Below are positions 51,035 to 59,260 of a stretch of DNA of 64,000 nucleotides, piece by piece. The position numbers and the translations under genes were made by a program. A model generated the notes under the pieces. It saw only the letters and a program-made list of their open reading frames with translations, did no database searches and was not told where the DNA came from. Source of the DNA: Dysosmobacter sp. Marseille-Q4140 (GTDB lineage: Bacteria; Bacillota; Clostridia; Oscillospirales; Oscillospiraceae); NCBI GenBank assembly GCA_018228705.1, contig CP073694.1:2418001-2482000 (forward strand), written 5' to 3'. Position 1 is the first letter of the stretch. Each line of letters opens with the position of its first letter.

Positions 51035-51179
51035 AAAATTTCCCCTCTTTCCTATATGGATTTCTGTTAAAAATATACTACGTTCCGGTGCTCCCGTCAA
51101 GTGTCTTTCGTGGGAAGTGCCCAGATGTGTCTTTTTGCCATGGACAAATATTTCACAATTAAGGACAGGGTTTGAAAGT

Positions 51180-52583
51180 ATGTTGCAGTTTCAGTCAGTG
51201 ACAAAACGAGATGCGGCCCGGCTGCGGCGGTACTATCAGGGCTGTGATTTCGGCCTTTGCGAGTACTCCGTGGGCACCAAGCTCATGTGGCGCCGGGCGC
51301 TGCATCCCAGCTGGACCGAGGCGGCGGGCTGCCTGGTAGTCCGCAACGAGATCGACGGCCAGGTGGTGTTCGACTACCCGGTGCCCGGGCCGGAGGGCGA
51401 TGAGGACGCCGCGCTGGAGGCCATTGAGACTTACTGCCTGGAGCAGGGGCTCCCGCCGGTGATCTCCGTGGTTCCGGAGAGCAGGGCTCCCCGGCTGCTG
51501 GCCCGCTATCCCTACGCCCAGGTCAGCAATGTACGCACCTGGCAGGATTATGTGTACTACCGGGAGGACCTGCAGTTTTTCACCGGCCGCCGCTACTCCG
51601 GTCAGCGCAATCATATCAACAAGTTCCGCGCCGGCTGGCCGGAGGCCGCCTTCCGGCCCTTGACGGCGGCGGATGAGGCGATAATCGAGCGGTTCTGGCA
51701 GGACTATGAGGCGGAGTTCCCCAAGGGCAACAATGCCAAGGCCCTGGACGAGCTGGCCCTGGCCCGGAAGATGCTGAAGCTGGCGGGGAAATCCTGCTTC
51801 TTTACGGGGGGGCTTTTTGACGGAGAGAAGCTGATCGGCCTGTCTTTGTCGGAAAAGTGCGGCGACACGCTGATCATCCACATCGAAAAGGCCCTGTACT
51901 CCTACACCGGCGTGTACCCCACCCTGGTGCAGCTGGTGGCGGATGCATTCGGCGAGGGCTGCCAGTGGATCAACCGGGAGGACGACGCCGCAGACCGCGG
52001 CCTGCGGACCTCCAAGCTCCAGTACGGCCCTGCCAAGCTGGCCCCCAAGTACCGCTTCGAGCCCCAGAACGAGCTGATCCGCCATGTGGCGGCCATCCCG
52101 GGGCTGAAAACGGAGCGATTGACCCTCTCCGCCATCACCGAGGCGGATCTGCCCGCCTACAACGCCCTGGTGCTGGACGCTGGCCGGAACCGCTGGTGGG
52201 GCTATGACGACGTGGGCGGCCTGGGCGGACCGGTGACGCAGACCAGCTTCCTGGACGTGGCCCGCCGGGACTTTGAAAACCGCCAGGCGGTGAACTTCGC
52301 CGTGCGGCTGGACGGGCAGCTGATCGGCGAGGCGGTGCTCTACCGCTTCGACTGCCGTGGCGGCGCGGAGCTGGGCTGCCGCGTCGACGCCGCCCACGCC
52401 GGCTGCGGCTACGGCACCGAGGCCTTTGCCGCCGTGGCGGACTGGGCGCTGTACAAGGTGCACCTGAGCCGGGTGGTGGCCAAGTGCTACAAGGAGAACC
52501 AGGCCTCCTACAAGATGCTCTCGTCCTGTATGCGGAAAAAGGGAGAGGACGAGACCTTCTTCTATTTTGAAAAGCTGGTGTGA
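51180..52583 (+). CDS. DUF2156 domain fused to GNAT acetyltransferase
   Basis: The first ~300 residues of this 467-residue protein match the DUF2156 layout: FGLCEYSVGTKLMWR, GRRYSGQRNHINKFRAGWP, LSLSEKCGDTLIIHIEKAL and WINREDDAADRGLR. This fold is shared with phosphatidylglycerol lysyltransferases and is itself GNAT-like. Residues ~310-467 form a GNAT N-acetyltransferase (LTLSAITEADLPAYN, GCGYGTEAFAAVADWAL, NQASYKMLSSCM). So it is a fusion of two acyl/aminoacyl-transfer domains. ATG 51180 follows AAGGACAGGG. Confidence 0.85.
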   Translation: MLQFQSVTKRDAARLRRYYQGCDFGLCEYSVGTKLMWRRALHPSWTEAAGCLVVRNEIDGQVVFDYPVPGPEGDEDAALEAIETYCLEQGLPPVISVVPESRAPRLLARYPYAQVSNVRTWQDYVYYREDLQFFTGRRYSGQRNHINKFRAGWPEAAFRPLTAADEAIIERFWQDYEAEFPKGNNAKALDELALARKMLKLAGKSCFFTGGLFDGEKLIGLSLSEKCGDTLIIHIEKALYSYTGVYPTLVQLVADAFGEGCQWINREDDAADRGLRTSKLQYGPAKLAPKYRFEPQNELIRHVAAIPGLKTERLTLSAITEADLPAYNALVLDAGRNRWWGYDDVGGLGGPVTQTSFLDVARRDFENRQAVNFAVRLDGQLIGEAVLYRFDCRGGAELGCRVDAAHAGCGYGTEAFAAVADWALYKVHLSRVVAKCYKENQASYKMLSSCMRKKGEDETFFYFEKLV

Positions 52584-52592
52584 AGCGTGCGG

Positions 52593-52623
52593 AAAGGGCC
52601 GTCCCGAAGGGCGGCCCTTTTTT
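52593..52623 (+). terminator. Terminator of DUF2156-GNAT gene
   Basis: AAAGGGCCG and complement, followed by TTTTTT. Confidence 0.88.
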
Positions 52624-52702
52624 GCGGCGGGGCGCTGCGCCCTTGCGGCGGGAGCGGCGGTGTGCTATGCTGGGACCAGAACGAGGGAAGGAGGGCGGCG
52701 CC

Positions 52703-53161
52703 ATGAAAAAGCATCCCCTGGACAAACTGATGAACCGGCTGAGTCTGCTGGTGCTGGCGGGCGCCGCCGTGTTCCTCGCGGCGTACTGGCACCGCATCCC
52801 GGCCCGGGTGCCCATGCACTTCAACGCCGCCGGCCAGATCGACCGCTGGGGCAGTCAGGCGGAGCTGCTGATTTTGCCGGTGATCGCCTGGCTGATGTAC
52901 GGCCTTCTCACCGTGGTGGAGCAGTTCCCAAGCGCCTGGAACACCGGCGTGAAGGTGACGGAGGAGAACCGGGAGCGGGTCTACGCCCTGCTGGCCCACA
53001 TGCTCAGCACGCTGAAATTCCTGATGGTGGTCCTGTTTGCCTGGATCACCGTCTGGTGCGCCCTGGCCCGGCCCCTGCCGGTGTGGTTTTTGCCGGTGGT
53101 GCTGATCGCCTTGTTCGGGGACATGATCTACTGGCTGGTCCGCCTCTTCCGGGCCCGGTAG
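52703..53161 (+). CDS. DUF1648 membrane protein
   Basis: The 152-residue protein has about four membrane helices and the DUF1648 motif IPARVPMHFNAAGQIDRWG after the first helix. The family includes immunity/SdpI-type proteins and many of unknown role. GGAAGGAGGG precedes the ATG. It is a single gene between two terminators. Confidence 0.87.
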   Translation: MKKHPLDKLMNRLSLLVLAGAAVFLAAYWHRIPARVPMHFNAAGQIDRWGSQAELLILPVIAWLMYGLLTVVEQFPSAWNTGVKVTEENRERVYALLAHMLSTLKFLMVVLFAWITVWCALARPLPVWFLPVVLIALFGDMIYWLVRLFRAR

Positions 53162-53188
53162 GCCCATACAGGCAGATATATCGAAAAC

Positions 53189-53214
53189 GGCCCGGACGCA
53201 TATGCGTCCGGGCC
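53189..53214. terminator. Bidirectional terminator
   Basis: GGCCCGGACGCA and its complement meet with a two-base loop, followed by TTGTTTT, between convergent genes. Confidence 0.88.
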
Positions 53215-53226
53215 TTGTTTTGCGGT

Positions 53227-53628
53227 TCAGTTCTCCGGGGTCAGATACTCCGGGCCGAAGCTGTGGGGCAGAAGCTCCGGGAGGGTGAAGGTCCGCTCCT
53301 GCCCGGCGCCGTTGAGGCAGATGATCTCGATATTCGGCGCGAACTCCCGCAGCACCTGGCGGCACACGGCGCAGGGCACGCAGAAATCGTCGCACCGGCC
53401 GGCTACGGCGATGCGCACAAAGTCCCGGTGCCCCTCGCTGACGGCCTTGGCCACCGCCGTCCGCTCGGCGCAGATGGTGGGGGAGAAGGCGGCGTTTTCA
53501 ATGTTGCAGCCGGTGAACACGGTGCCGTCGGCGCACTCCAGGGCGGCGCCCACGGGGAAGTGGGAGTAGGGGCAGTAGGACCGGTCCAGCATGGCGACGG
53601 CCGCGGCCTTCAGTTCGTCTCGGGTCAT
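53227..53628 (-). CDS. cdd: Cytidine deaminase
   Basis: The 133-residue zinc enzyme has the active site CAERTA (Cys and catalytic Glu) and PCAVCRQ (two Cys). NIENAAFSPT and YSHFPVGAAL bind nucleoside. It converts cytidine and deoxycytidine to uridine forms. It complements the deoC/deoD/BMP transporter set 20 kb away. GGAGGGG precedes the ATG. Confidence 0.96.
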   Translation of the reverse strand: MTRDELKAAAVAMLDRSYCPYSHFPVGAALECADGTVFTGCNIENAAFSPTICAERTAVAKAVSEGHRDFVRIAVAGRCDDFCVPCAVCRQVLREFAPNIEIICLNGAGQERTFTLPELLPHSFGPEYLTPEN

Positions 53629-53654
53629 GAAACCCCTCCTTCAAGAAAATACGC

Positions 53655-54008
53655 TCAGCCGATGGTCTGGAGCTCCACGGCCGCCACCGGCAGCGTGTCC
53701 AGCTCCGTGTCCGGGTCGGAGATCTCCGAGGTGTCGTACCGGACGGTCACCCAGCCGCCCAGCGTGGGGGCGTCATAGAGGTCCACCCACAGGCTGGACA
53801 GGGCGTCGGATACGTCCTGGGGCTCGCCCCAGGCGTCCAGCAGGTCCTGGCGGCGGAACCCGGCCAGGGCCTCGGTGGCCTCCTCGTCGGTCATGGCCTC
53901 CACCTCTGAAAGAGGGGGGACCTCCGCCGCCTTCTCAGCGGAGCCGCAGGCGGTCAGCGCCGTCACTGCCAGCAGCGACAGCAGGAACAAAAAGACGCGC
54001 TGTCTCAT
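53655..54008 (-). CDS. Small lipoprotein
   Basis: The 117-residue product has a signal peptide with lipobox LTAC (Cys21), an acidic linker, and a domain (FRRQDLLDAWGEPQDVSDAL, LWVDLYDA, VTVRYDTS) that resembles small outer-surface BamE/SmpA-like folds. That resemblance is weak. It starts 24 bases after the deacetylase gene on the same strand, with AAAGGAGG upstream. Confidence 0.82.
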   Translation of the reverse strand: MRQRVFLFLLSLLAVTALTACGSAEKAAEVPPLSEVEAMTDEEATEALAGFRRQDLLDAWGEPQDVSDALSSLWVDLYDAPTLGGWVTVRYDTSEISDPDTELDTLPVAAVELQTIG

Positions 54009-54032
54009 GGGAGGACGCCTCCTTTTTCATGT

Positions 54033-55274
54033 TCAGTCCCAGTCGATCTCCCGCTGGGGCCGGACTGCTACATCCATAATATCCTTTGCGTCGTAGAATT
54101 GCAAGTACCGGTCCCGGGAGTGGCGCAGGGTGGTGCCGTCCGGGTGGAGCCGGTCGCAGATGACCGCGCAGATGTCCTTTTTGATGTAGCTGAAGCTCTC
54201 GATGCCAACGGAGGCGAACACCCGGAAGCCCTGGCTCTGGAGGTACTGGAACACGGGGCCGGTGTTCTGCCAGTCGTTGCCGTCGGGCCGCTCGCCGTGG
54301 GGGTAGAAGAGGATGGTGGTGGGGCCCACCAGGCTGCCAACCTCGTCAAGCCACCGCTCCGTGTCCGCCTGGATGGACTCCAGGGACTTGGCGCCCAGGC
54401 GGATGTGGCCCCAGGTGTGGCTGCCGAAGGTCCAGCCGGTGCGCTTGAGCTCGGCGATGATGGGCTTGACCGCCTCGATCTCCCTCTGGCGATTGGCCTC
54501 CTGGGCCTCGGTCCAGCTCTTGGTGTCGGTCTGGGTGCGGTAGCCCAGGATCCCCTCATAGCCGGTGAGGCTCAGGCAGCCCTTGGCGCCGAAGGGGGAG
54601 AAGTCCGGGTGCTCCTCCACGAACTTGTCCAGGATGGGCACCGCGTCCAGGTCCCGGCTGACCACCTCCGCCCCCTGGGGGTCCTTGCCGTAGGAGGCGA
54701 TCTTGCCGTCCTCCCCGAGGATGAGCTTCCAGGTAAAGCCGTTGGTGAGCATATACTCGTAGTAGTTCACGTCGTCGTAGGAGAGGATCAGGGGCTTCTT
54801 GCCCTCGGGGAGGTAGAGGGTGTTCTTCACCATTTTGGGCGTGCCGTCCTCGCCGGTGGTCTCGCTCCACACGTCGGCGATGTCCACCAGCACGTAGCCC
54901 TTGTCATAGACGCTCTGGAGGATCTTGTTGTACTCATCCACGGTGACCATGTAGTCGTCGATGCCGTTGGCCTGATTGTCCCCGTCGAAGGCCAGCTCCG
55001 GGTAGGCCACCACCGGGTGGAAGAACAGGTGCTCCACGATGCCGTCGTAGGCGGCGTAGGTCACCCCGTCCCGGGTGCCGCCCTCGGGCATCACCGTGGG
55101 GTCGTAAATGTCATAGGGCTCCGGCTCCGGGGGCGCGGGCTCTTCCTCCGCCTCCTGGGCGGAGGTATCTTCTTCAGCGGCATCCGGGTCCTCTGACGGG
55201 GCCGGGGATCCGCCGCAGGCGGTCAGGGAGAACAGCAGGAAACAGGCGAGCAGGAATGAGAGAAAGCGGCGCAT
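54033..55274 (-). CDS. Polysaccharide deacetylase (NodB-like) lipoprotein
   Basis: The 413-residue product has a lipobox LTAC (Cys19), an acidic/proline linker, then a deacetylase-like domain. The metal Asp motif is LSYDDVNYYEYM, the His motif SHTWGHIRLG, and FYPHGERPDG follows late. It would remove acetyl groups from cell-wall or capsule sugars outside the membrane. The DD motif is in an unusual context (DDVNYY), so substrate or metal geometry may differ. AAAGGAACG precedes the ATG at 55274. Confidence 0.87.
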   Translation of the reverse strand: MRRFLSFLLACFLLFSLTACGGSPAPSEDPDAAEEDTSAQEAEEEPAPPEPEPYDIYDPTVMPEGGTRDGVTYAAYDGIVEHLFFHPVVAYPELAFDGDNQANGIDDYMVTVDEYNKILQSVYDKGYVLVDIADVWSETTGEDGTPKMVKNTLYLPEGKKPLILSYDDVNYYEYMLTNGFTWKLILGEDGKIASYGKDPQGAEVVSRDLDAVPILDKFVEEHPDFSPFGAKGCLSLTGYEGILGYRTQTDTKSWTEAQEANRQREIEAVKPIIAELKRTGWTFGSHTWGHIRLGAKSLESIQADTERWLDEVGSLVGPTTILFYPHGERPDGNDWQNTGPVFQYLQSQGFRVFASVGIESFSYIKKDICAVICDRLHPDGTTLRHSRDRYLQFYDAKDIMDVAVRPQREIDWD

Positions 55275-55431
55275 GGCGGGACGTTCCTTTCTGTCGAATT
55301 TAGTCGATCTCAGTATATCAGGAATTCCCGCCGGAGAGAAGAACAAAAAGATGACAAAAGAAACAGGATGGTAAAAAGACGGTCCTTGCGGAGCCGCCTT
55401 TCACCGTATACGAGGGCCCCGTACCGAGCCG

Positions 55432-55788
55432 CTACCGCTTGTCCCCGGGCCGGAACACCAGGGCCATGACCAGCCCCGCCACCACCGCCGCCGCGATGCC
55501 CCCGGCGGTGGCGGAGAGGCCGCCGGTCAGGACCCCCAGCCAGCCCTCCTCCGCCACGGCGGTCTCCACGCCCTTTGCCAGGGCGTGGCCGAAGCCGGTC
55601 AGGGGCACCGTGGCCCCGGCGCCGCCCCAGTCGGCGATGGGCTGATACAGCCCCAGGGCGCTGAGGGCCACCCCGGCCACCACGTACCCGGTGAGGATGC
55701 GGGCGGGGGTCAGCTGGGTCCGGTCAATGAGGATCTGCCCCACGGCGCAGAGGATGCCGCCGCAGAGGAACGCCTTGAGATAGTCCAT
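55432..55788 (-). CDS. spoVAE: Stage V sporulation protein AE
   Basis: The 118-residue membrane protein has three to four helices and SpoVAE hallmarks (FLCGGILCAVGQILID, GVALSALGLYQP, TGFGHALAKG). SpoVA proteins move dipicolinic acid into the forespore and release it in germination. Usually spoVAC and spoVAD are adjacent; here the gene stands alone. GGGAGGC precedes the ATG at 55788. Confidence 0.9.
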   Translation of the reverse strand: MDYLKAFLCGGILCAVGQILIDRTQLTPARILTGYVVAGVALSALGLYQPIADWGGAGATVPLTGFGHALAKGVETAVAEEGWLGVLTGGLSATAGGIAAAVVAGLVMALVFRPGDKR

Positions 55789-55862
55789 ATGCCTGCCTCC
55801 CGGAAATCTGTTTTTCACAGGTTTCCCCGTCGCCGGGAGATTATGCGCAAGAGGCCGGAAAC

Positions 55863-55899
55863 GGACGGACGGGGCCGGAATTTCCGGCCCCGTCCGTCC
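55863..55899 (-). terminator. Terminator of amt-PII gene
   Basis: GGACGGACGGGGCCGGAA and its complement form an 18-bp stem, 30 bases after the stop. Confidence 0.82.
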
Positions 55900-55928
55900 T
55901 GTTTAAGAGGAAAAAGGGATGCGTTTAT

Positions 55929-57641
55929 TCACTCGGCGTCCTGAAGGGCGTCGTAGCCCTCTTCGCCGGTGCGGACTTTGATGACGTTCTCCACGTCGCA
56001 CACGAAGATCTTGCCGTCGCCGATGTGGCCGGTGTAGAGGACCCGCTTGGCGGTCTCCACCACCAGGGCCACGGGCACCTTGCACACCACGATGGACACC
56101 TGGATGCTGGGCAGCATGGTGGCCTCCACCCTGGCGCCTCGGAAGTAGCCTTCGGTCTTGCCCCGCTGCTCGCCGCAGCCCATGACGTTGGTGGCGGTCA
56201 TGCCGGTGATGCCGATGTCGAACATGGCCCGCTTCAATGCGTCGAACCGCTCCATCTTGCACAGGATCTCCACCCGGGTGATCTTCACGCCGCCCGGGGC
56301 GGCCTTCACGGGAGAGGGCACCGTCTCCACCGGAACGGCCTTCTCCACCGGCACCTCCGCTGCCGCCGGAACGGCGGGCAGGGGCAGGCCGTCGGGGGTG
56401 TCGTCATAGACGAAGGCGAAGCCGCCGTAGGCGGAGGGCAGGCCGTGCTCGGTGACGTCTAGGCCCTTGAGTTCCTCCTCCGGGCTGACTCGCAGGCCGA
56501 TGGTGTGCTTGATGACGAGGAACACAATGGTGATCATCACCGCGGCCCAGAGGGCCGTGGCGCCCACGCCGATGCACTGGGTCAGGAAGAAGGAGGCGCC
56601 GTGGCCGTAGAGCAGGCCCTCGGAGGTGGAGAGCAGGCCGGTGAGGAGCGTGCCCGCCGCGCCGCACACGCCGTGGACGGAGATGGCGCCCACCGGGTCG
56701 TCGATCTTCAAAACGGAATCGAAGAAGCCAACGGAGATGGGAAGCAGCAGTCCCGCTACGATGCCGATGACGGCGGCGCCGGCGGGGGAGACCACGTCGC
56801 ACCCGGCGGTGACGGCCACCAGGCCCGCCAGGGCGGCGTTGAGGGTCATGCCCACGTCGGGCTTGCCGTGGCGCAGCCAGGTGTAGACCATGGTGACCAC
56901 GCAGGCCACGGCGGGGGCCATATTGGTGGTGACGAAGATGAGGCCTGCGGAGGCGATGGCGTCGTCCCCGGTCATGGAGACCGTGGAGCAGCCGTTGAAG
57001 CCGAACCAGCAGAACCAGAGGATAAACACCCCCAGGGCGCCCAGGGACAGGTTGTGGCCTAAGATAGCCCGGGGCTTGCCGTCCTTGTCGTACTTGCCCA
57101 TCCGGGGCCCCAGGATGGCGGCGCCGATGGCGGCGCAGACGCCGCCCACCATGTGGACCGCCGTGGATCCGGCGAAGTCATGGAACCCCAGCTGGCTCAG
57201 CCAGCCGCCGCCCCAGATCCAGTGGCCGGAGACGGGGTAGATGAACGCGGAGATGCAGAAGGAGTAGATGCAGTAGGAGACGAATTTCGTCCGCTCCGCC
57301 ATGGAACCGGAGACGATGGTGGCGGAGGTGGCGCAGAATACGGTCTGGAAAATGAGATAGGCCAGCAGCGGCACGCCCGCGGGCAGGATGGCGGAATAGT
57401 CGCCCCGGACAAAGGGGTCAAAGCCGCCGATGATGGCCCCGGACCCGGCGAACATCAGGCCGAAGCCCAAAATCCAGTAGGTGGGGGTGCCGATGCAGAA
57501 GTCCATGAGGTTTTTCATGAGGATGTTGCCGGTGTTCTTGGCCCGGGTGAAGCCCGCCTCGCACATGGCAAAGCCGGCCTGCATCAAAAAGACAAGGGCT
57601 GCTCCCAGCAGGACCCAGATGGTGTTGACGGATGAATACAT
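55929..57641 (-). CDS. amt: Ammonium transporter fused to a PII signalling domain
   Basis: The 570-residue protein has an Amt/Mep channel of about 11 helices (residues 1-~410; MQAGFAMCEAGFTRAKN, FAGSTAVHMVGG, DPVGAISVHGVCGAAGT). A Pro/Val/Ala linker follows and a complete C-terminal GlnK/PII domain (residues ~455-570; VEILCKMERFDALKRAM, GCGEQRGKTEGYFRG, GHIGDGKIFVCDVENV). In most bacteria GlnK is a separate protein that plugs AmtB; here sensor and channel are one chain. The PII T-loop tyrosine is retained as EGYFRG. GGGAGGGA precedes the ATG. Confidence 0.93.
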   Translation of the reverse strand: MYSSVNTIWVLLGAALVFLMQAGFAMCEAGFTRAKNTGNILMKNLMDFCIGTPTYWILGFGLMFAGSGAIIGGFDPFVRGDYSAILPAGVPLLAYLIFQTVFCATSATIVSGSMAERTKFVSYCIYSFCISAFIYPVSGHWIWGGGWLSQLGFHDFAGSTAVHMVGGVCAAIGAAILGPRMGKYDKDGKPRAILGHNLSLGALGVFILWFCWFGFNGCSTVSMTGDDAIASAGLIFVTTNMAPAVACVVTMVYTWLRHGKPDVGMTLNAALAGLVAVTAGCDVVSPAGAAVIGIVAGLLLPISVGFFDSVLKIDDPVGAISVHGVCGAAGTLLTGLLSTSEGLLYGHGASFFLTQCIGVGATALWAAVMITIVFLVIKHTIGLRVSPEEELKGLDVTEHGLPSAYGGFAFVYDDTPDGLPLPAVPAAAEVPVEKAVPVETVPSPVKAAPGGVKITRVEILCKMERFDALKRAMFDIGITGMTATNVMGCGEQRGKTEGYFRGARVEATMLPSIQVSIVVCKVPVALVVETAKRVLYTGHIGDGKIFVCDVENVIKVRTGEEGYDALQDAE

Positions 57642-57707
57642 GGTGTTCCCTCCCTGACCACCGGCGGCGGGCCGGGCCGGCTTCCGACCCGCGCCGGGAA
57701 AAAATAA

Positions 57708-57753
57708 AGGGCAAGGGCGCCTGAGAGATCTTCTCACAGGCGCCCTTGCCTTT
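57708..57753 (-). terminator. Terminator-like hairpin in amt leader / after gltD
   Basis: GGCAAGGGCGCCTG and its complement form a long stem followed on the minus strand by TTTATTTTTT. It lies just downstream of a possible amt promoter, so it could end gltBD transcripts or act as an amt attenuator. Confidence 0.8.
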
Positions 57754-57763
57754 TGATGCAAAG

Positions 57764-57793
57764 ACTTTACCACGGGGGACGGGAAATCGTCAA
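57764..57793 (-). promoter_or_regulatory. Possible promoter of amt-PII gene
   Basis: TTGACG and TAAAGT are 18 bases apart on the minus strand, directly upstream of the hairpin. Confidence 0.5.
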
Positions 57794-57845
57794 CGTGCGA
57801 TTTTCACAACGCTTTTTGGGGATTTTTTGAAAATTTCTCCGCCTG

Positions 57846-59243
57846 TCACAGGGGCCGCACCAGATTGGTGTAGCCGTTGAGAAAGGCGTCCGCCTCCGCT
57901 GCGGCGGCCCGGCCCTCGGCGATGGCCCAGACCACCAGGGACTGGCCCCGGCGCATATCGCCCGCGGCAAAGACCTTCTCCACGCTGGTGGCGTGGCGGC
58001 CCGGGGCGGTGGTCACGGTGTCCCCCGCCTCCACGCCGAAGGCCTCGCACACGCCCCTTTCGCACCCGGCAAAGCCCGTGGCGGCGATCAGCAGCTCACA
58101 GGGCAGGGTGTCGCCGCTGGTGGTGACCGCGCCGGTGAGGGCGCCGTCCTTATCCACCGTCAACTCCTTCACCTGGACGGAAAAGCGCCGGGGATCGGCG
58201 CCGGTGACGGCCGCGGCCTCCTCGTGGGCGTAGTCCAGGGGCAGCGCCCCGTCCACCAGGTAGTCCTCCCGCCTGCGCCGCACCAGCTGGGTCACGGAGA
58301 CGCAGCCCTGGCGCAGGGCGGTGGCCACGCAGTCGCTGGCGGTGTCGCCGGTGCCCACGATCACCACATGGCGGCCCTCCGCCGTGGGCACGGCGGGGGT
58401 CTGCCCGAACACCTGCCGCTCCACGGCGGCTTTCAGGAACTCCGTGCCGTAGTAAACGCCGGTGACGGCCGAGGTGTCCAGCCCCAGGGGCCGGGGACGG
58501 CCCGCGCCGCAGCAGAGGATCACGGCGTCGTACTCCGCCATGAGCCGCCGGGCCACCGCCTCGTCGGCGGCGTCCACGCCGGTGACGAAGCTCACGCCCT
58601 CGTCGGTCATCAGGTCCAGCCGCCGCTTGACGATGGATTTGTCCAGCTTCATGGAGGGGATGCCGTAGGTCAAAAGGCCGCCGGGGTGGGCCTCCCGCTC
58701 CACCACCGTGACGGAGTGGCCCCGGTGGTTCAGCTGATCCGCCGCCGCCAGGCCCGCCGGGCCGGAGCCCACCACGCAGACCTTCTTCCCGGACCACTGG
58801 GGCGGGCGGCGCCGCCGCATGAGCCCCTCTGAGAAGGCGCCCTCGATGATGGACAGCTCATTGTCCCGGTTGGACACCGCCTGGCCATAGATGCCGCAGA
58901 CACAGGCGCTCTCGCAGGGAGCCGGGCAGACCCGGCCGGTGAACTCCGGGAAGTTGTTGGTTTTCAGCAGCCGGGCCAGGGCGTGGCCCAGGTTGCCGCT
59001 CATGATCATGTCGTTCCACTCGGGGATGAGATTGTGGAGGGGGCAGCCGAAGGTGCGCCCCTCATACACCATGCCCGTCTGGCAGAAGGGGACGCCGCAG
59101 TTCATGCAGCGGGCGCCCTGCTGCTCCCGGACGGCCTGGGGCAGGGGGATGTGGAATTCCTCCCAGTCCCGCACCCGCTCCTCCGGCGGCCGCCGCAGGT
59201 CGTCCCTCCGGGCGTATTCCAGAAATCCAGTGGGTTTTCCCAT
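57846..59243 (-). CDS. gltD: Glutamate synthase small subunit
   Basis: The 465-residue product has the iron-sulfur cysteines CMNCGVPFCQTG and CPAPCESACVCG, the FAD site VVGSGPAGLAAAD and the NAD(P)H site VIVGTGDTASDC. It passes electrons from NAD(P)H to GltB. It starts 17 bases after gltB. AGGAGG precedes the ATG. Confidence 0.96.
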   Translation of the reverse strand: MGKPTGFLEYARRDDLRRPPEERVRDWEEFHIPLPQAVREQQGARCMNCGVPFCQTGMVYEGRTFGCPLHNLIPEWNDMIMSGNLGHALARLLKTNNFPEFTGRVCPAPCESACVCGIYGQAVSNRDNELSIIEGAFSEGLMRRRRPPQWSGKKVCVVGSGPAGLAAADQLNHRGHSVTVVEREAHPGGLLTYGIPSMKLDKSIVKRRLDLMTDEGVSFVTGVDAADEAVARRLMAEYDAVILCCGAGRPRPLGLDTSAVTGVYYGTEFLKAAVERQVFGQTPAVPTAEGRHVVIVGTGDTASDCVATALRQGCVSVTQLVRRRREDYLVDGALPLDYAHEEAAAVTGADPRRFSVQVKELTVDKDGALTGAVTTSGDTLPCELLIAATGFAGCERGVCEAFGVEAGDTVTTAPGRHATSVEKVFAAGDMRRGQSLVVWAIAEGRAAAAEADAFLNGYTNLVRPL

Positions 59244-59260
59244 TGTGCGTGCCTCCTTCC

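Noticed and set aside
57700..57760. Definite ANTAR twin-hairpin motif in the amt leader
   Set aside because: Only one long hairpin is visible and I could not find two hexaloops of the required form, so ANTAR control is kept as a hypothesis.
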